NCBI GenBank assembly: GCA_009782955.1 | Contig: WRIB01000017.1 | Location: 1-44,639 of the forward strand | From: Treponema sp. | Lineage (GTDB): Bacteria > Spirochaetota > Spirochaetia > Treponematales > Breznakiellaceae | Direction: 5' to 3' | DNA length: 44,639 nucleotides | Shown here: positions 33,432 through 41,795 of the stretch, piece after piece | Layout of the letters: each line of letters starts with the position of its first letter | How positions within the stretch are numbered: position 1 is the stretch's first letter | Notes under the pieces: model-generated | The model's input: the letters and a program-made list of their open reading frames with translations, nothing else | What the model was told of the DNA's origin: nothing | Database searches by the model: none | Program-made: the position numbers and the translations under genes

Positions 33432-34556
33432 ATGAAAAGAGATCTTTTAACCGATTCTACGGTCAATGTTTTATCATCCATTACAGCAATCCTTGTCGGC
33501 CTTCTGGTAGGATTTGTGGTTTTACTGTTAACCAATGCATCGCAGGCGCTTGGCGGCTTTTCACTAATTGTTGCAGGCGGTTTTTCTTCCATGCGGAATA
33601 TCGGGCAGGTTTTATATTTTGCTACTCCGGTTATTATGACGGGATTATCTGTTGGTTTTTCCAGCAGAACAGGACTTTTTAATATCGGTGCATCGGGCCA
33701 GTTTATAATCGGCGCTTTTGCTGCGGTTTATATAGGAGTTAAATGTCCCTTTCTTCCCGGCCACCTGCATTGGATAACTGCACTTTTGGCAGCAATAATT
33801 GCCGGCGGTATATGGGGAGCCATTCCCGGAATTTTCAAAGCTTTTTTTAATGTTAACGAAGTTATTGCCTGCATAATGATGAATTATATAGGCATGTATT
33901 TGGTTAATTTCCTTGTCGGAAAAACTATTTTTGACTCTATGAGAAACCAGAGCATGCGCGTTGCAGATACTGCCAATCTTCCCAAAATGGGCCTTGATAA
34001 AATATTCCGGGACGGAAACAATCTGTCCAGCGTCAATTCGGGGATCTTTTTGGCAATACTGTTTGCAGTGTTAATTTACATTGTTCTGGAAAAAACATCC
34101 TTTGGTTATGAGTTAAAAGCCTGTGGTTTTAACCGGGAAGCGGCTCATTATGCGGGGATTAACGAACGGCGCAGTATAGTTTATTCCATGGTAATTGCAG
34201 GAGCCATGGCGGGGCTGGGCGGTGCCTTGCTTTATCTGGCCGGTTCGGGAAAAGGCATTACCGTGGTTGATGTGCTGGCGGCGGAAGGTTTTAACGGCAT
34301 TCCCGTAGCCCTGTTAGGCCTGAATAATCCGCTTGGAATTATCTTTTCCGGACTTTTTGTTGCATACCTTAATGTGGGGGGATTCAATATGCAGTTGTAC
34401 GATTTTGCCCCCCAAATTATAGAGATTATTATTGCTGTAATTATTTATTTTAGCGCCTTTGCCCTTCTAATAAAAGGTTTTTTTAATTCCTTAAAAAAAA
34501 TCAGGGATACATCTTCCGGTATAAAAGGGAAAGATATCTTTGTGGAAAAACCATAG
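33432..34556 (+). CDS. Nucleoside ABC transporter permease 1
   Basis: A 374-residue inner-membrane permease (BPD_transp_2 family) with 8-10 helices. The cytoplasmic coupling region FGYELKACGFNREAAHYAGI is the family signature; AGAMAGLGGALLYL follows. It begins with the ATG right after the ATPase stop (1-base gap); longer frames read into the ATPase gene. PnrD-like. It forms the transport channel with permease 2. Confidence 0.93.
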   Translation: MKRDLLTDSTVNVLSSITAILVGLLVGFVVLLLTNASQALGGFSLIVAGGFSSMRNIGQVLYFATPVIMTGLSVGFSSRTGLFNIGASGQFIIGAFAAVYIGVKCPFLPGHLHWITALLAAIIAGGIWGAIPGIFKAFFNVNEVIACIMMNYIGMYLVNFLVGKTIFDSMRNQSMRVADTANLPKMGLDKIFRDGNNLSSVNSGIFLAILFAVLIYIVLEKTSFGYELKACGFNREAAHYAGINERRSIVYSMVIAGAMAGLGGALLYLAGSGKGITVVDVLAAEGFNGIPVALLGLNNPLGIIFSGLFVAYLNVGGFNMQLYDFAPQIIEIIIAVIIYFSAFALLIKGFFNSLKKIRDTSSGIKGKDIFVEKP

Positions 34557-34612
34557 AAGCCTTTAAATATTGAGGGGAGTTGTTCTTAGTGCCGCAAGGA
34601 GGCGGTGTGTGC

Positions 34613-35566
34613 ATGAGTGTACTGTATTTTTTGGTTCAGCAAACGATGTTCTTTTCAATTCCCCTGTTAATTGTAGCGCTTGGAGGAATGTTTTCCGAAC
34701 GAAGCGGCGTTATTAATATTGCCCTTGAAGGAATTATGATCTTCGGGGCATTTACTGGAATACTTTTTATTAATATGTTTCAAAATGCTCTTCCCGGGCA
34801 GCCAATATTGATACTTGCCATTTTTGTCAGCTCACTGACCGGTGTTTTGGTTTCGCTTCTTCACGGATATGCGTCGATAAACATGAAAGCAAATCAGATT
34901 ATCAGCGGGACAGCAATAAACATGCTTGCTCCTGCTTTTGCGATCTATATGGCCAGGATGATTCGGACAGTGCAGCAAATACCCTTTGTTAATCAGTTCC
35001 GCATCGATAAAGCGCCTGTTCTGGGAAGTATACCCCTTATTGGACAGCTCTTTTTTCAGAATACTTATTTAACAACCTACTTTGGTTTTTTTATTCTTTG
35101 TTTTTCTGCGCTGATTCTCTATAAAACCCGTTTCGGGCTGCGCCTTCGTTCCTGCGGTGAACATCCCCAGGCAGCCGATTCAGCCGGGATTAATGTATAC
35201 AGGATACGATATGCGGGAGTAATGATTTCCGGTGCGTTGGCAGGTCTCGGCGGGCTTGTCTTTGTTATTCCTACATCTACCCAGTTTAATGCAGAAGTAT
35301 CCGGTTACGGCTTTTTGGCTCTGGCGGTATTGATTTTCGGACAATGGAAACCGGGACGTATTTTGGCCGCAGCATTTTTCTTTGGGTTAATGAAAGTTAT
35401 TGCATCTTCCTATTCAGGAATTTCTTTCTTAAGCGGTATTCCCATTCCAAGTAATATCTACAAAATGATACCCTATATTGCCACACTGATAGTTCTGGCT
35501 TTTACCTCAAAAAAATCGCAGGCGCCAAAATCGGCAGGTATACCGTATGATAAAGGGGGCAGGTAA
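34613..35566 (+). CDS. Nucleoside ABC transporter permease 2
   Basis: A 317-residue inner-membrane permease of the same family, PnrE-like. It opens with MFSERSGVINIALEGIMIFG, the conserved first motif of this subunit, and has FGLRLRSCGEHPQAADSAGI as the ATPase-coupling loop and SGALAGLGGLVFVIPTSTQF. I take the ATG preceded by AAGGAGG at 9 bases; an upstream in-frame start at 34580 would place the ribosome-binding site inside the coding region. The next gene's ATG follows its stop without a gap. Confidence 0.93.
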   Translation: MSVLYFLVQQTMFFSIPLLIVALGGMFSERSGVINIALEGIMIFGAFTGILFINMFQNALPGQPILILAIFVSSLTGVLVSLLHGYASINMKANQIISGTAINMLAPAFAIYMARMIRTVQQIPFVNQFRIDKAPVLGSIPLIGQLFFQNTYLTTYFGFFILCFSALILYKTRFGLRLRSCGEHPQAADSAGINVYRIRYAGVMISGALAGLGGLVFVIPTSTQFNAEVSGYGFLALAVLIFGQWKPGRILAAAFFFGLMKVIASSYSGISFLSGIPIPSNIYKMIPYIATLIVLAFTSKKSQAPKSAGIPYDKGGR

Positions 35567-36319
35567 ATGGAAAAATTATATCATATTGATTTTGATGACA
35601 CCCATGGCGCATCGTATGCAATTCTTCCCGGTGATCCGGGACGGGTCGAGAAAATTGCCGCTTGTCTGGAAAATCCCCGTTTTTATCATCAAAACCGCGA
35701 GTATACAACATGGCTTGGAGAGCTTTCCGGCAAAACGGTAATGGTTATTTCGACTGGCATGGGCGGCCCTTCCACAGCCATTTGCGTGGAAGAACTTGTT
35801 AAAACCGGGGTTAAGAATTTTATCCGTGTCGGAACCTGCGGCGGAATGGCTCTGCCTGTTGTTGGCGGAGATATTGTCATCGCTACAGGCGCAATCCGTA
35901 TGGAAGGTACTACCAAAGAATATGTTCCCATTGAATTTCCTGCAGTTGCAAATTTGGATATTACCAATGCCCTTGTTGAAGCTGCTAAAAGGGTTGGCGC
36001 TACATGGCATGCAGGAATTGTACAATGCAAAGATTCGTTTTATGGTCAGCACAGCCCGGATCGTATGCCTTCCGGTTATGAACTCACAAATAAATGGGAC
36101 GCCTGGATTAAAGCCGGCTGCCTTGCTTCGGAAATGGAAAGTTCTACCCTGTATATTGTCAGTCAGATACTTGGTGTACGATCCGGTTGTGTGCTAAATG
36201 TGGTGTGGAATCAGGAACGGGAAAAAGCGAAAATGGAAAATCCTCATGTTCACGATACAAGTTTGGCCATAAAAACCGCAGTGGAAGCGATACGAGTGCT
36301 GGTTGAAAAAGAAGGCTAA
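35567..36319 (+). CDS. udp: Uridine phosphorylase-type nucleoside phosphorylase
   Basis: A 250-residue cytosolic enzyme of the nucleoside phosphorylase-I family that splits nucleosides with phosphate into base and ribose-1-phosphate. Visible sites: LPGDPGRVEKIA (phosphate Arg), STGMGGPSTAICVEELVKTG, FIRVGTCGGM, CKDSFYGQHSP and CLASEMESSTLYIV (ribose-binding Glu-Met-Glu). The sequence is closest to uridine phosphorylases, but purine nucleoside specificity is possible given that the coupled receptor is PnrA-like. Start codon adjacent to the permease stop; last gene of the operon, so imported nucleosides are cleaved at once. Confidence 0.9.
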   Translation: MEKLYHIDFDDTHGASYAILPGDPGRVEKIAACLENPRFYHQNREYTTWLGELSGKTVMVISTGMGGPSTAICVEELVKTGVKNFIRVGTCGGMALPVVGGDIVIATGAIRMEGTTKEYVPIEFPAVANLDITNALVEAAKRVGATWHAGIVQCKDSFYGQHSPDRMPSGYELTNKWDAWIKAGCLASEMESSTLYIVSQILGVRSGCVLNVVWNQEREKAKMENPHVHDTSLAIKTAVEAIRVLVEKEG

Positions 36320-36347
36320 ACACAGGAATATTTTTTGAAACAAACAC

Positions 36348-36361
36348 CTCATTATAATGAG
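36348..36361. promoter_or_regulatory. 14-bp palindrome upstream of the hybrid kinase
   Basis: CTCATTATAATGAG is a perfect palindrome containing a TATAAT, 117 bases before the kinase start and 28 after the phosphorylase stop. It could be an operator or a weak 3' hairpin. Confidence 0.3.
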
Positions 36362-36477
36362 TATGAGTCATAGCGTATGGGGAATGAAAAATGAAAATCA
36401 AAATAAAACTTAGCCTTATATATTGAATCTTTGGTAAAAGAAGTTTTACGTTTTAAGGTTGAATAAAGTAATATACA

Positions 36478-39400
36478 ATGTGCAAGTTGTTTGAACACCG
36501 AATGGTCTATACCGATGCTATATATAAATCGCTTGAAATATTCGTCTCCTATACCGAAAAAGCAATAAACGATGTAATGTCGAACGGTTTGCGGCCGGTT
36601 GCGGATGCTGCCGGTTTGGATCGAATCATCGTTTTTCGGGTTTTTGGAGTCGAGAGCGAGACCGCCGGAGAAATATACCGCTGGAACAGAGAAGAAGGCG
36701 GAACGGCTCCTCTTGATAATTCTCTGAAGATATTGCCCCTGATCCCGCCATTAAAGCGCTGGATTTCTATTGTATCAAAAGACGCCTGTATCAGCCTAAA
36801 GCGCAGCGAATTTACGGAAGAGGAATCCGCATTTTTATCTCCGCGTGGTGTAAAATCAATTCTGATAGTACCTGTTTTTATTGAACGGGAATTTTGGGGT
36901 GTTGTAACTTTTCACGACAATACCACCGAACGGGATTTTGACGGCGATTGTACGAATTTACTGCGTTCAGCTGCACGTTTGTGTGTCAGTACCATAATAC
37001 GCGCTGAAATGGGACGTGAGGCAGCAAGCAAGACCAAGCTTCTTTATACATTAAACAGCATTTCCGCCATAATGCTCAAATCGGACAGCAGCAGCTTTGA
37101 AAAAGATTTGCTGCATTCTATGGGTATAATGGCCGGAACCGCAGGCGCCGACCGTGTGTATATTTGGAAAAATTACACCAAAAAAGGAAGACTGTACTGT
37201 TCGCAAATATACGAATGGTCGGAAGGCGCCGAATCGCAGCAAAACTACGAACTTGCCCTAGAGACATCGTACAGTGACATTGTGCCGGAGTGGGAGGATC
37301 TGCTTTCACAGGGAAAATGCATCAACGGCATTGTACGGGAAATGTCCAAAAACGAGAAAACTGCATTGGCTCCGCAGGGCATAGTATCTATTTTAGTGGT
37401 GCCGGTATTTTTGCAGAATCAATTCTGGGGCTTTGTTGGCTTTGATGATTGCCACAATGAACGGATGTTTTCTGAAAACGAGGAAATGATTCTCCGCTCC
37501 GCCAGTCAGTTGTTTGTTAATGCCTTAATCCGTACCGAAATGGAAGGCGAAATCACGAAGGCTGAAGTTTTAAAGCGGACACGCGAAGCAGATGAGCGAA
37601 CACAGATTATTTTTGACACTACGCCGATTGGATCCTGTATATTCGATAAAGATTTTAAAATTTTTGACTGCAACCAGGAAATTGTCCGAATGTTCGGACT
37701 GCCGAATAAGCAAACATTTTTGGAAAGGTTTTTTGAGTTTTCGCCTGAATACCAGCCTTGCGGGAAAAAATCACCCGATCTGGCGGCTGAAAAAATCAGT
37801 ATAGCGTTCAGTGAAGGTTACAATCGTTTTGAATGGATGCATCAGACCTTGAGCGGTGAACTTATACCGTGTGAAATTATTAATGTGCGGGTCAGATATA
37901 AAGATGAATACGTTATTGCCGGTTACATCAGGGATTTAAGAGAACATAAAGCGCTGTTGAATGAAATACATAACGAAAATGAAAGGTACAAAACAATGGC
38001 TCATTGGTATGAGTCGCTTCTTGACGCAATACCATTTTTGGTTGCAGCTCAGGATTTGAACAGAAATTGTACATTTATAAACGCAATTGCCGAAACGTCT
38101 TTTGGAAAAAAACGTGATGATATTGTCGGAAAGCCCTGCAGTAATTTAGGTTTTAGTATATGTAATACCGAGAATTGTGCCAGAGATTGCATGGAACGCG
38201 GACGGCTGCGGACACATTTTATTCATAACAACGATTCATACCAGGTTGATACCAAACCGTTAAAAGATTTAAACGGCTGCACCACTGGTTACATTGAGGT
38301 TATTCAGGATATTACCAAAATGGAATATTTGTCGAAACAGCAGGCAGAAGCGGAAGCTGCAAGCAGCGCAAAAACGTCCTTTTTATCGGTAATGAGCCAC
38401 GAAATGAGAACGCCAATGAATGCGATTATTGGAATGGCGGCCATCGGCAAAAACGCTACAGACCTGGAGCGTAAAAACTATGCGCTGACTAAGATTGAAG
38501 ATGCATCGACACACCTTCTGGGCATCATCAATAATGTACTTGATATGTCAAAAATTGAAGCGAACAAGCTGGAATTGTCATATGTAACTTTTGATTTACG
38601 AAAGATATTGCAAAAGGTTATTTCCTTTCTTCAATTCAGCCTTGAAGAAAAACGAATCCTGTTTTCTTTAAATGTGGATGAAAACATACCATCATTGTTA
38701 ATCGGGGATGAACAAAGAGTAACACAAATAATAATAAATTTGCTGTCAAATTCGGTTAAGTTTACACATGAAGACGGCAGTATCAGGCTTGATGTGTTTT
38801 TTGAAGGTAAAGAAGGTAAAATTTATGAATTGCGTTTTGAAGTAGCCGACAGCGGGATTGGTATATCTCCCGAGCAACACGAAAAGATATTCCATGCATT
38901 TGAACAGGCGGAAAGCGGCACGACCCGTAAGTTTGGCGGTACAGGTCTTGGCCTTGGTATTACAAAACGTCTCATTGAGCTTATGGGCGGCAGGATTTGG
39001 GTAGAGTCGGAACTTGGCAAAGGGGCAAAGTTTGTTTTTACCATAAAAATGTTATGCGATATAAAAGATTATTTCCCGCAATCCGGAGAGGAACCCTGGT
39101 CCGGGCAGACTTTGCCGGATGGTTCTGGCTTTGAAGACAAGGACGATATTTTTATTGAGGATGTATACGGCAGGTTCAAAAATAGAAAACTGTTGATTGT
39201 CGAAGACATCGAGATTAACCGCGAAATTCTTATTACGCTGCTGGATAGCACAGGGCTGATTATCGACACAGCCGAAAATGGAAAAAAAGCGCTGGATATG
39301 GTAATGGCAAATCCGGAAAAATACGATTTGATATTTATGGATATGCAAATGCCCGAAATGGACGGACTTGAAGCGACAAAACGTATCCGTACTTTTGAAA

Positions 39401-39579
39401 AGCAGCATGCTGCAGAACACGGATTATCGGAACATCCAAAGAATATTCCGATAGTTGCAATGACTGCAAATGTATTTCAGGAAGATATTGACAAATGTCA
39501 TGCTGTGGGCATGAATGACCACATTGGGAAACCGCTTGGTATAGCCAAAGTGCTGGAAATACTGCATAAATATTTATAA
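36478..39579 (+). CDS. Hybrid sensor histidine kinase/response regulator
   Basis: A 1033-residue soluble hybrid kinase with no membrane helices. Order: two GAF-like domains (about 20-170 and 195-355, both with the (K/V)SILxVPVFxxxxFWG pattern), PAS (about 375-495), PAS (about 510-620, with a CNTENCARDCMERG Cys cluster), HisKA with phospho-His641 in MSHEMRTPMNAIIGM, HATPase (INLLSNSVKFT, ADSGIGIS, GTGLGLGITKRLIELMGG), and a C-terminal receiver with phospho-Asp955 in FMDMQMPEMDG. It senses a cytosolic signal; output is likely to a separate Hpt or regulator not seen here. The start ATG has no clear ribosome-binding site; the internal Met9 is an alternative. The alpha/beta hydrolase follows after 22 bases. 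Confidence 0.93.
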   Translation: MCKLFEHRMVYTDAIYKSLEIFVSYTEKAINDVMSNGLRPVADAAGLDRIIVFRVFGVESETAGEIYRWNREEGGTAPLDNSLKILPLIPPLKRWISIVSKDACISLKRSEFTEEESAFLSPRGVKSILIVPVFIEREFWGVVTFHDNTTERDFDGDCTNLLRSAARLCVSTIIRAEMGREAASKTKLLYTLNSISAIMLKSDSSSFEKDLLHSMGIMAGTAGADRVYIWKNYTKKGRLYCSQIYEWSEGAESQQNYELALETSYSDIVPEWEDLLSQGKCINGIVREMSKNEKTALAPQGIVSILVVPVFLQNQFWGFVGFDDCHNERMFSENEEMILRSASQLFVNALIRTEMEGEITKAEVLKRTREADERTQIIFDTTPIGSCIFDKDFKIFDCNQEIVRMFGLPNKQTFLERFFEFSPEYQPCGKKSPDLAAEKISIAFSEGYNRFEWMHQTLSGELIPCEIINVRVRYKDEYVIAGYIRDLREHKALLNEIHNENERYKTMAHWYESLLDAIPFLVAAQDLNRNCTFINAIAETSFGKKRDDIVGKPCSNLGFSICNTENCARDCMERGRLRTHFIHNNDSYQVDTKPLKDLNGCTTGYIEVIQDITKMEYLSKQQAEAEAASSAKTSFLSVMSHEMRTPMNAIIGMAAIGKNATDLERKNYALTKIEDASTHLLGIINNVLDMSKIEANKLELSYVTFDLRKILQKVISFLQFSLEEKRILFSLNVDENIPSLLIGDEQRVTQIIINLLSNSVKFTHEDGSIRLDVFFEGKEGKIYELRFEVADSGIGISPEQHEKIFHAFEQAESGTTRKFGGTGLGLGITKRLIELMGGRIWVESELGKGAKFVFTIKMLCDIKDYFPQSGEEPWSGQTLPDGSGFEDKDDIFIEDVYGRFKNRKLLIVEDIEINREILITLLDSTGLIIDTAENGKKALDMVMANPEKYDLIFMDMQMPEMDGLEATKRIRTFEKQHAAEHGLSEHPKNIPIVAMTANVFQEDIDKCHAVGMNDHIGKPLGIAKVLEILHKYL

Positions 39580-39601
39580 CCGGCAGGAGGAAAACTTTTT
39601 T

Positions 39602-40498
39602 ATGGAAACCAGGATATTGTTTTATGTATTGGCTTTTCTTATGTTACCGGGTTGTACAAGCCTGGCGCAAACAGGAGAAATCTCATATTTTGAAGTAACA
39701 GGTAATGTACAAAACGGCAGCCGTGCAGTGCCGTTTACAGCCCTGATCCCCGGAGGACGAGGGCCTTTTCCGCTGGTTGTCATAAACCACGGGCATGGAG
39801 GCAGCCGCGAAGAAAACGGCGGGTTCAGGCGGCTGGCTGAAGCTATTACAAAAAGAGGTATTGCCACAATCCGTATGGACTTCCCCGGCTGCGGTGAGTC
39901 GAAGGCTCCGTTTACGCAAAATACCATGACCAATATGATTTCAGATTCCAATGCATGCCTTGCTTATATGCTGGAAAAATATCCTATTGATAAAACCCGT
40001 CTTGGAATTTTTGGCTATAGTTTGGGCGGCCGTATTGCTATGGACATTGTCAATCAGCCCAATCAACCCTACAAAGCGTTGGGGTTACTTGCCCCTACAG
40101 TTACGCCGGGCAATGATATAATTAATTTTTTTACCGGCGGTGAAGCAAAAGCCAGGGCATTGGAAGCAACAGCAAAGGCAAATGGGTTTGTTACCGTTAC
40201 CTCCTACGGTCAGCCAATGCAGCTTAGCAAAGAATGGTTTGCAGATCTTCGCAATTCACAGCCGTTAAACAAGGTGGTTTATGCCGGACCTTCGCTGATC
40301 GTTCTGGGCAATAAAGACAGGGTTTTCACTACAGCCGAGTGTGATGCCGTAGAGAAAGCGCTAAAGAGTGCCGAGGGCAATGTTTCCCGCGTCCTGGTTC
40401 CGGATGCCAATCACGGTTACGGTTTTTTCAGCGACCAGATCGAAGTAACGTTCCTTGTCGAAAGCAGTATCGCCGATTTCTTTGAAAAGAATCTGTAG
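39602..40498 (+). CDS. Alpha/beta-hydrolase lipoprotein
   Basis: A 298-residue predicted lipoprotein hydrolase. The signal peptide ends in FLMLPGC (acylated Cys18). The fold's oxyanion region is VVINHGHGGSREENGG, the nucleophile elbow is IFGYSLGGRIAM (Ser), an acid lies in VLGNKDRVFT (Asp) and the catalytic His is in VPDANHGYGF. It is of the dienelactone hydrolase/acetyl-esterase-like type; the substrate is unknown. AGGAGG precedes the ATG, and it is likely cotranscribed with the hybrid kinase 22 bases upstream. Convergent with the hemerythrin gene 24 bases away. Confidence 0.88.
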   Translation: METRILFYVLAFLMLPGCTSLAQTGEISYFEVTGNVQNGSRAVPFTALIPGGRGPFPLVVINHGHGGSREENGGFRRLAEAITKRGIATIRMDFPGCGESKAPFTQNTMTNMISDSNACLAYMLEKYPIDKTRLGIFGYSLGGRIAMDIVNQPNQPYKALGLLAPTVTPGNDIINFFTGGEAKARALEATAKANGFVTVTSYGQPMQLSKEWFADLRNSQPLNKVVYAGPSLIVLGNKDRVFTTAECDAVEKALKSAEGNVSRVLVPDANHGYGFFSDQIEVTFLVESSIADFFEKNL

Positions 40499-40522
40499 TT
40501 AATCCGGATAAATCCGCCGGCG

Positions 40523-41014
40523 TTATCTCAGGTCGGAAGCCGTGATAGTTAGTTTTCCATCTGCTTTGCGAGTAGCAATTTTCCGGAAATAATCACTGTA
40601 TTGTCTGTCCATAACCGCCACATGGGATAAAACCCAATCCTTTAAAAAATAGGCGAATTTTTCCAGAACCAGCCTTTTACCTGTCTCGAAGTCCTTTACG
40701 CTCTTAACAACAGTTAATGTAAATTCGTCGTGTGTCTTTTTGTGTTCGTCAAAACCGGGAAACCTGGTTGCCTTCATGTACTTTTCTTCAGTCGTAAAGT
40801 GCTCTTTTATATATTGTACTGCCTGCTGAATAACTTCCTTAAACCATGCGCGTTCTTCTTCTTCGTTTCCCGTAGCGTGAGCAAATAATTCATTGACAAA
40901 ATCCAGAAGCCCTTTGTGCTGATCATCAACGATTTTTATCCCCATTGAGTACGAATCAGACCAACTGACATGATTCCCGTCTGCTTTAACCATATTGGAT
41001 TTTAGTACTGCCAT
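40523..41014 (-). CDS. Bacteriohemerythrin
   Basis: A 163-residue single-domain hemerythrin, a cytosolic di-iron oxygen-binding protein for O2 storage or sensing. All iron ligands are visible: VDDQHKGLLDF (His), HFTTEEKYM (His and Glu), DEHKKTHDEF (two His) and LSHVAVMDRQYS (His and Asp). An N-terminal extension of about 17 residues precedes the WSDSYSMGIKIVDDQH core. An AAGGAG lies 8 bases before the ATG. In an anaerobe it may protect against or signal oxygen; chemotaxis fusions are common in the family but absent here. It is the last core-like gene before the repeat-rich accessory segment. Confidence 0.95.
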   Translation of the reverse strand: MAVLKSNMVKADGNHVSWSDSYSMGIKIVDDQHKGLLDFVNELFAHATGNEEEERAWFKEVIQQAVQYIKEHFTTEEKYMKATRFPGFDEHKKTHDEFTLTVVKSVKDFETGKRLVLEKFAYFLKDWVLSHVAVMDRQYSDYFRKIATRKADGKLTITASDLR

Positions 41015-41136
41015 AATAAACTCCTTTTTGGGGATTTCCCCTTACGGCTTCCCACGACGGTTACCGTGGTTACGCTGAATGCCTCCATTATCGCATAGTG
41101 TTGTTTTGTTGCCTACCCACTATGCAGCTGAGGTCT

Positions 41137-41154
41137 GATTTGGCAGCTGCTGCC
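41137..41154 (+). repeat. AGCTGCTGCT dispersed repeat, diverged copy A
   Basis: GATTTGGCAGCTGCTGCC resembles the more conserved copies at 41458, 41718 and 43607. It contains a perfect hairpin GGCAGC-T-GCTGCC (41142-41154). Confidence 0.55.
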
Positions 41155-41242
41155 TTAGCAGTTGTTTTTTTTAACCACGGATGACACGGATAAAGACGAA
41201 TAGACACGGATAAATCAAAAATAATTAAGAAACCCATCTGAG

Positions 41243-41273
41243 GCTGTTCCAAAACTTCAGTTGTTGGAACAGC
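41243..41273. repeat. Palindromic repeat, family 2, copy 2
   Basis: GCTGTTCCAA (41243-41252) and TTGGAACAGC (41264-41273) are perfect inverted arms with an 11-base loop. Related to the repeat at 26565-26606. Confidence 0.7.
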
Positions 41274-41303
41274 TACCTTAGATTTCATCTGTGTAATCCG
41301 TAA

Positions 41304-41330
41304 TGAGGCTCCCCGCGGCAAGCCGCGGGG
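41304..41330 (+). repeat. Palindromic repeat, family 1, copy 2
   Basis: A GC-rich hairpin (CCCCGCGG-CAAG-CCGCGGGG, 41311-41330) preceded by TGAGGCT and followed by TATTAAACCAGAC. Matches the inverted copy at 93-119 with one compensatory stem-pair change. Confidence 0.75.
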
Positions 41331-41454
41331 TATTAAACCAGACTTTCGAATAATCTGCGCAATCCGTGGTTTTTATCCAATAATTTTAACTATTTGCTGA
41401 AGTGTTTAGTGCAATGATTATTTCATTTACTCGTTTGTCGTTCTTTTCGAAGTA

Positions 41455-41613
41455 GTGGAATTTGGTAGCTGCTGCTATGCGTGTCCTTTACTGGTTTTCG
41501 GTTCTGTTGCCATTGATGAAGGAGCATTGTCTGTTGAAATTAACCGGATAGAGGTTTTAGGGAATCAAATCGTTGGAGAAACTTTTGCCTTGCGGTTTGC
41601 GGTGGGTATGTAG
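41455..41613 (+). pseudogene. Possible 3' gene remnant fused to repeat copy B
   Basis: An open frame of 52 codons from a GTG to TAG. The first dozen residues come from the AGCTGCTGCT repeat; the rest (GSVAIDEGALSVEINRIEVL and onward to FAVGM) has the composition of a real protein end. No start, ribosome-binding site or recognisable family is seen, so it is probably the tail of a gene whose 5' part was lost at the repeat. Confidence 0.25.
41458..41482 (+). repeat. AGCTGCTGCT dispersed repeat, copy B
   Basis: A 25-base unit (GAATTTGGTAGC TGCTGCTATGCGT) that differs from copy C at one base and from copy D at two. All copies point the same way. Confidence 0.8.
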
Positions 41614-41702
41614 AGGAGTGGTTTTAAAATTCACTGTGCTTGTATAAATGCGGAAACCATTTTTTCAAAAGAGGATCACGCTAAATATGGGGTATAACTG
41701 AT

Positions 41703-41776
41703 GTTATAACACCAGACGAATTTGGTAGCTGCTGCTAAGCGTAACCATTGGGATTTTTTCTGCAACTTCGTTATGT
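41703..41776 (-). other. attC-like site with dispersed repeat copy C
   Basis: A 74-base imperfect inverted repeat located just 3' of the PstS-like gene. On the minus strand it starts ACATAAC (41776-41770) and ends GTTATAAC (41710-41703), resembling the inverse-core and core boxes of integron attC sites with one mismatch each. Inner segments CGAAGTTG and CCAAATTCG pair partly. It contains repeat copy C (41718-41742). Nearby, TATAAC-TGAT-GTTATA (41693-41708) is a perfect palindrome. The assignment is tentative because the inner boxes and spacers are not canonical. Confidence 0.35.
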
Positions 41777-41795
41777 GCAGTTTTGGCTAATATTA

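Larger units (their letters stand above)
41173..41371. repeat. Composite element with short terminal inverted repeats
   Basis: AACCACGGAT (41173-41182) and ATCCGTGGTT (41362-41371) are perfect 10-bp inverted ends of a 199-base block. Inside are repeated ACACGGATAAA phrases, one family-2 palindrome and one family-1 palindrome. It looks like a MITE or nested repeat island with no coding capacity. Confidence 0.5.
41015..41795. other. Repeat-rich gene-free region
   Basis: 781 bases with no intact gene. It contains several inverted and dispersed repeats (separate entries): an inverted pair GCATAGTG/CACTATGC at 41093-41100 and 41118-41125, a ~200-base composite bounded by AACCACGGAT and ATCCGTGGTT, palindromic repeats of families 1 and 2, three copies of the AGCTGCTGCT repeat, a gene remnant and an attC-like site. 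Confidence 0.75.

Noticed and set aside
41088-41321. 77-codon ORF on the minus strand
   Set aside because: Its codons are entirely repeat sequence (family 1, family 2 and ACACGGATAAA repeats), so it is an artefact.
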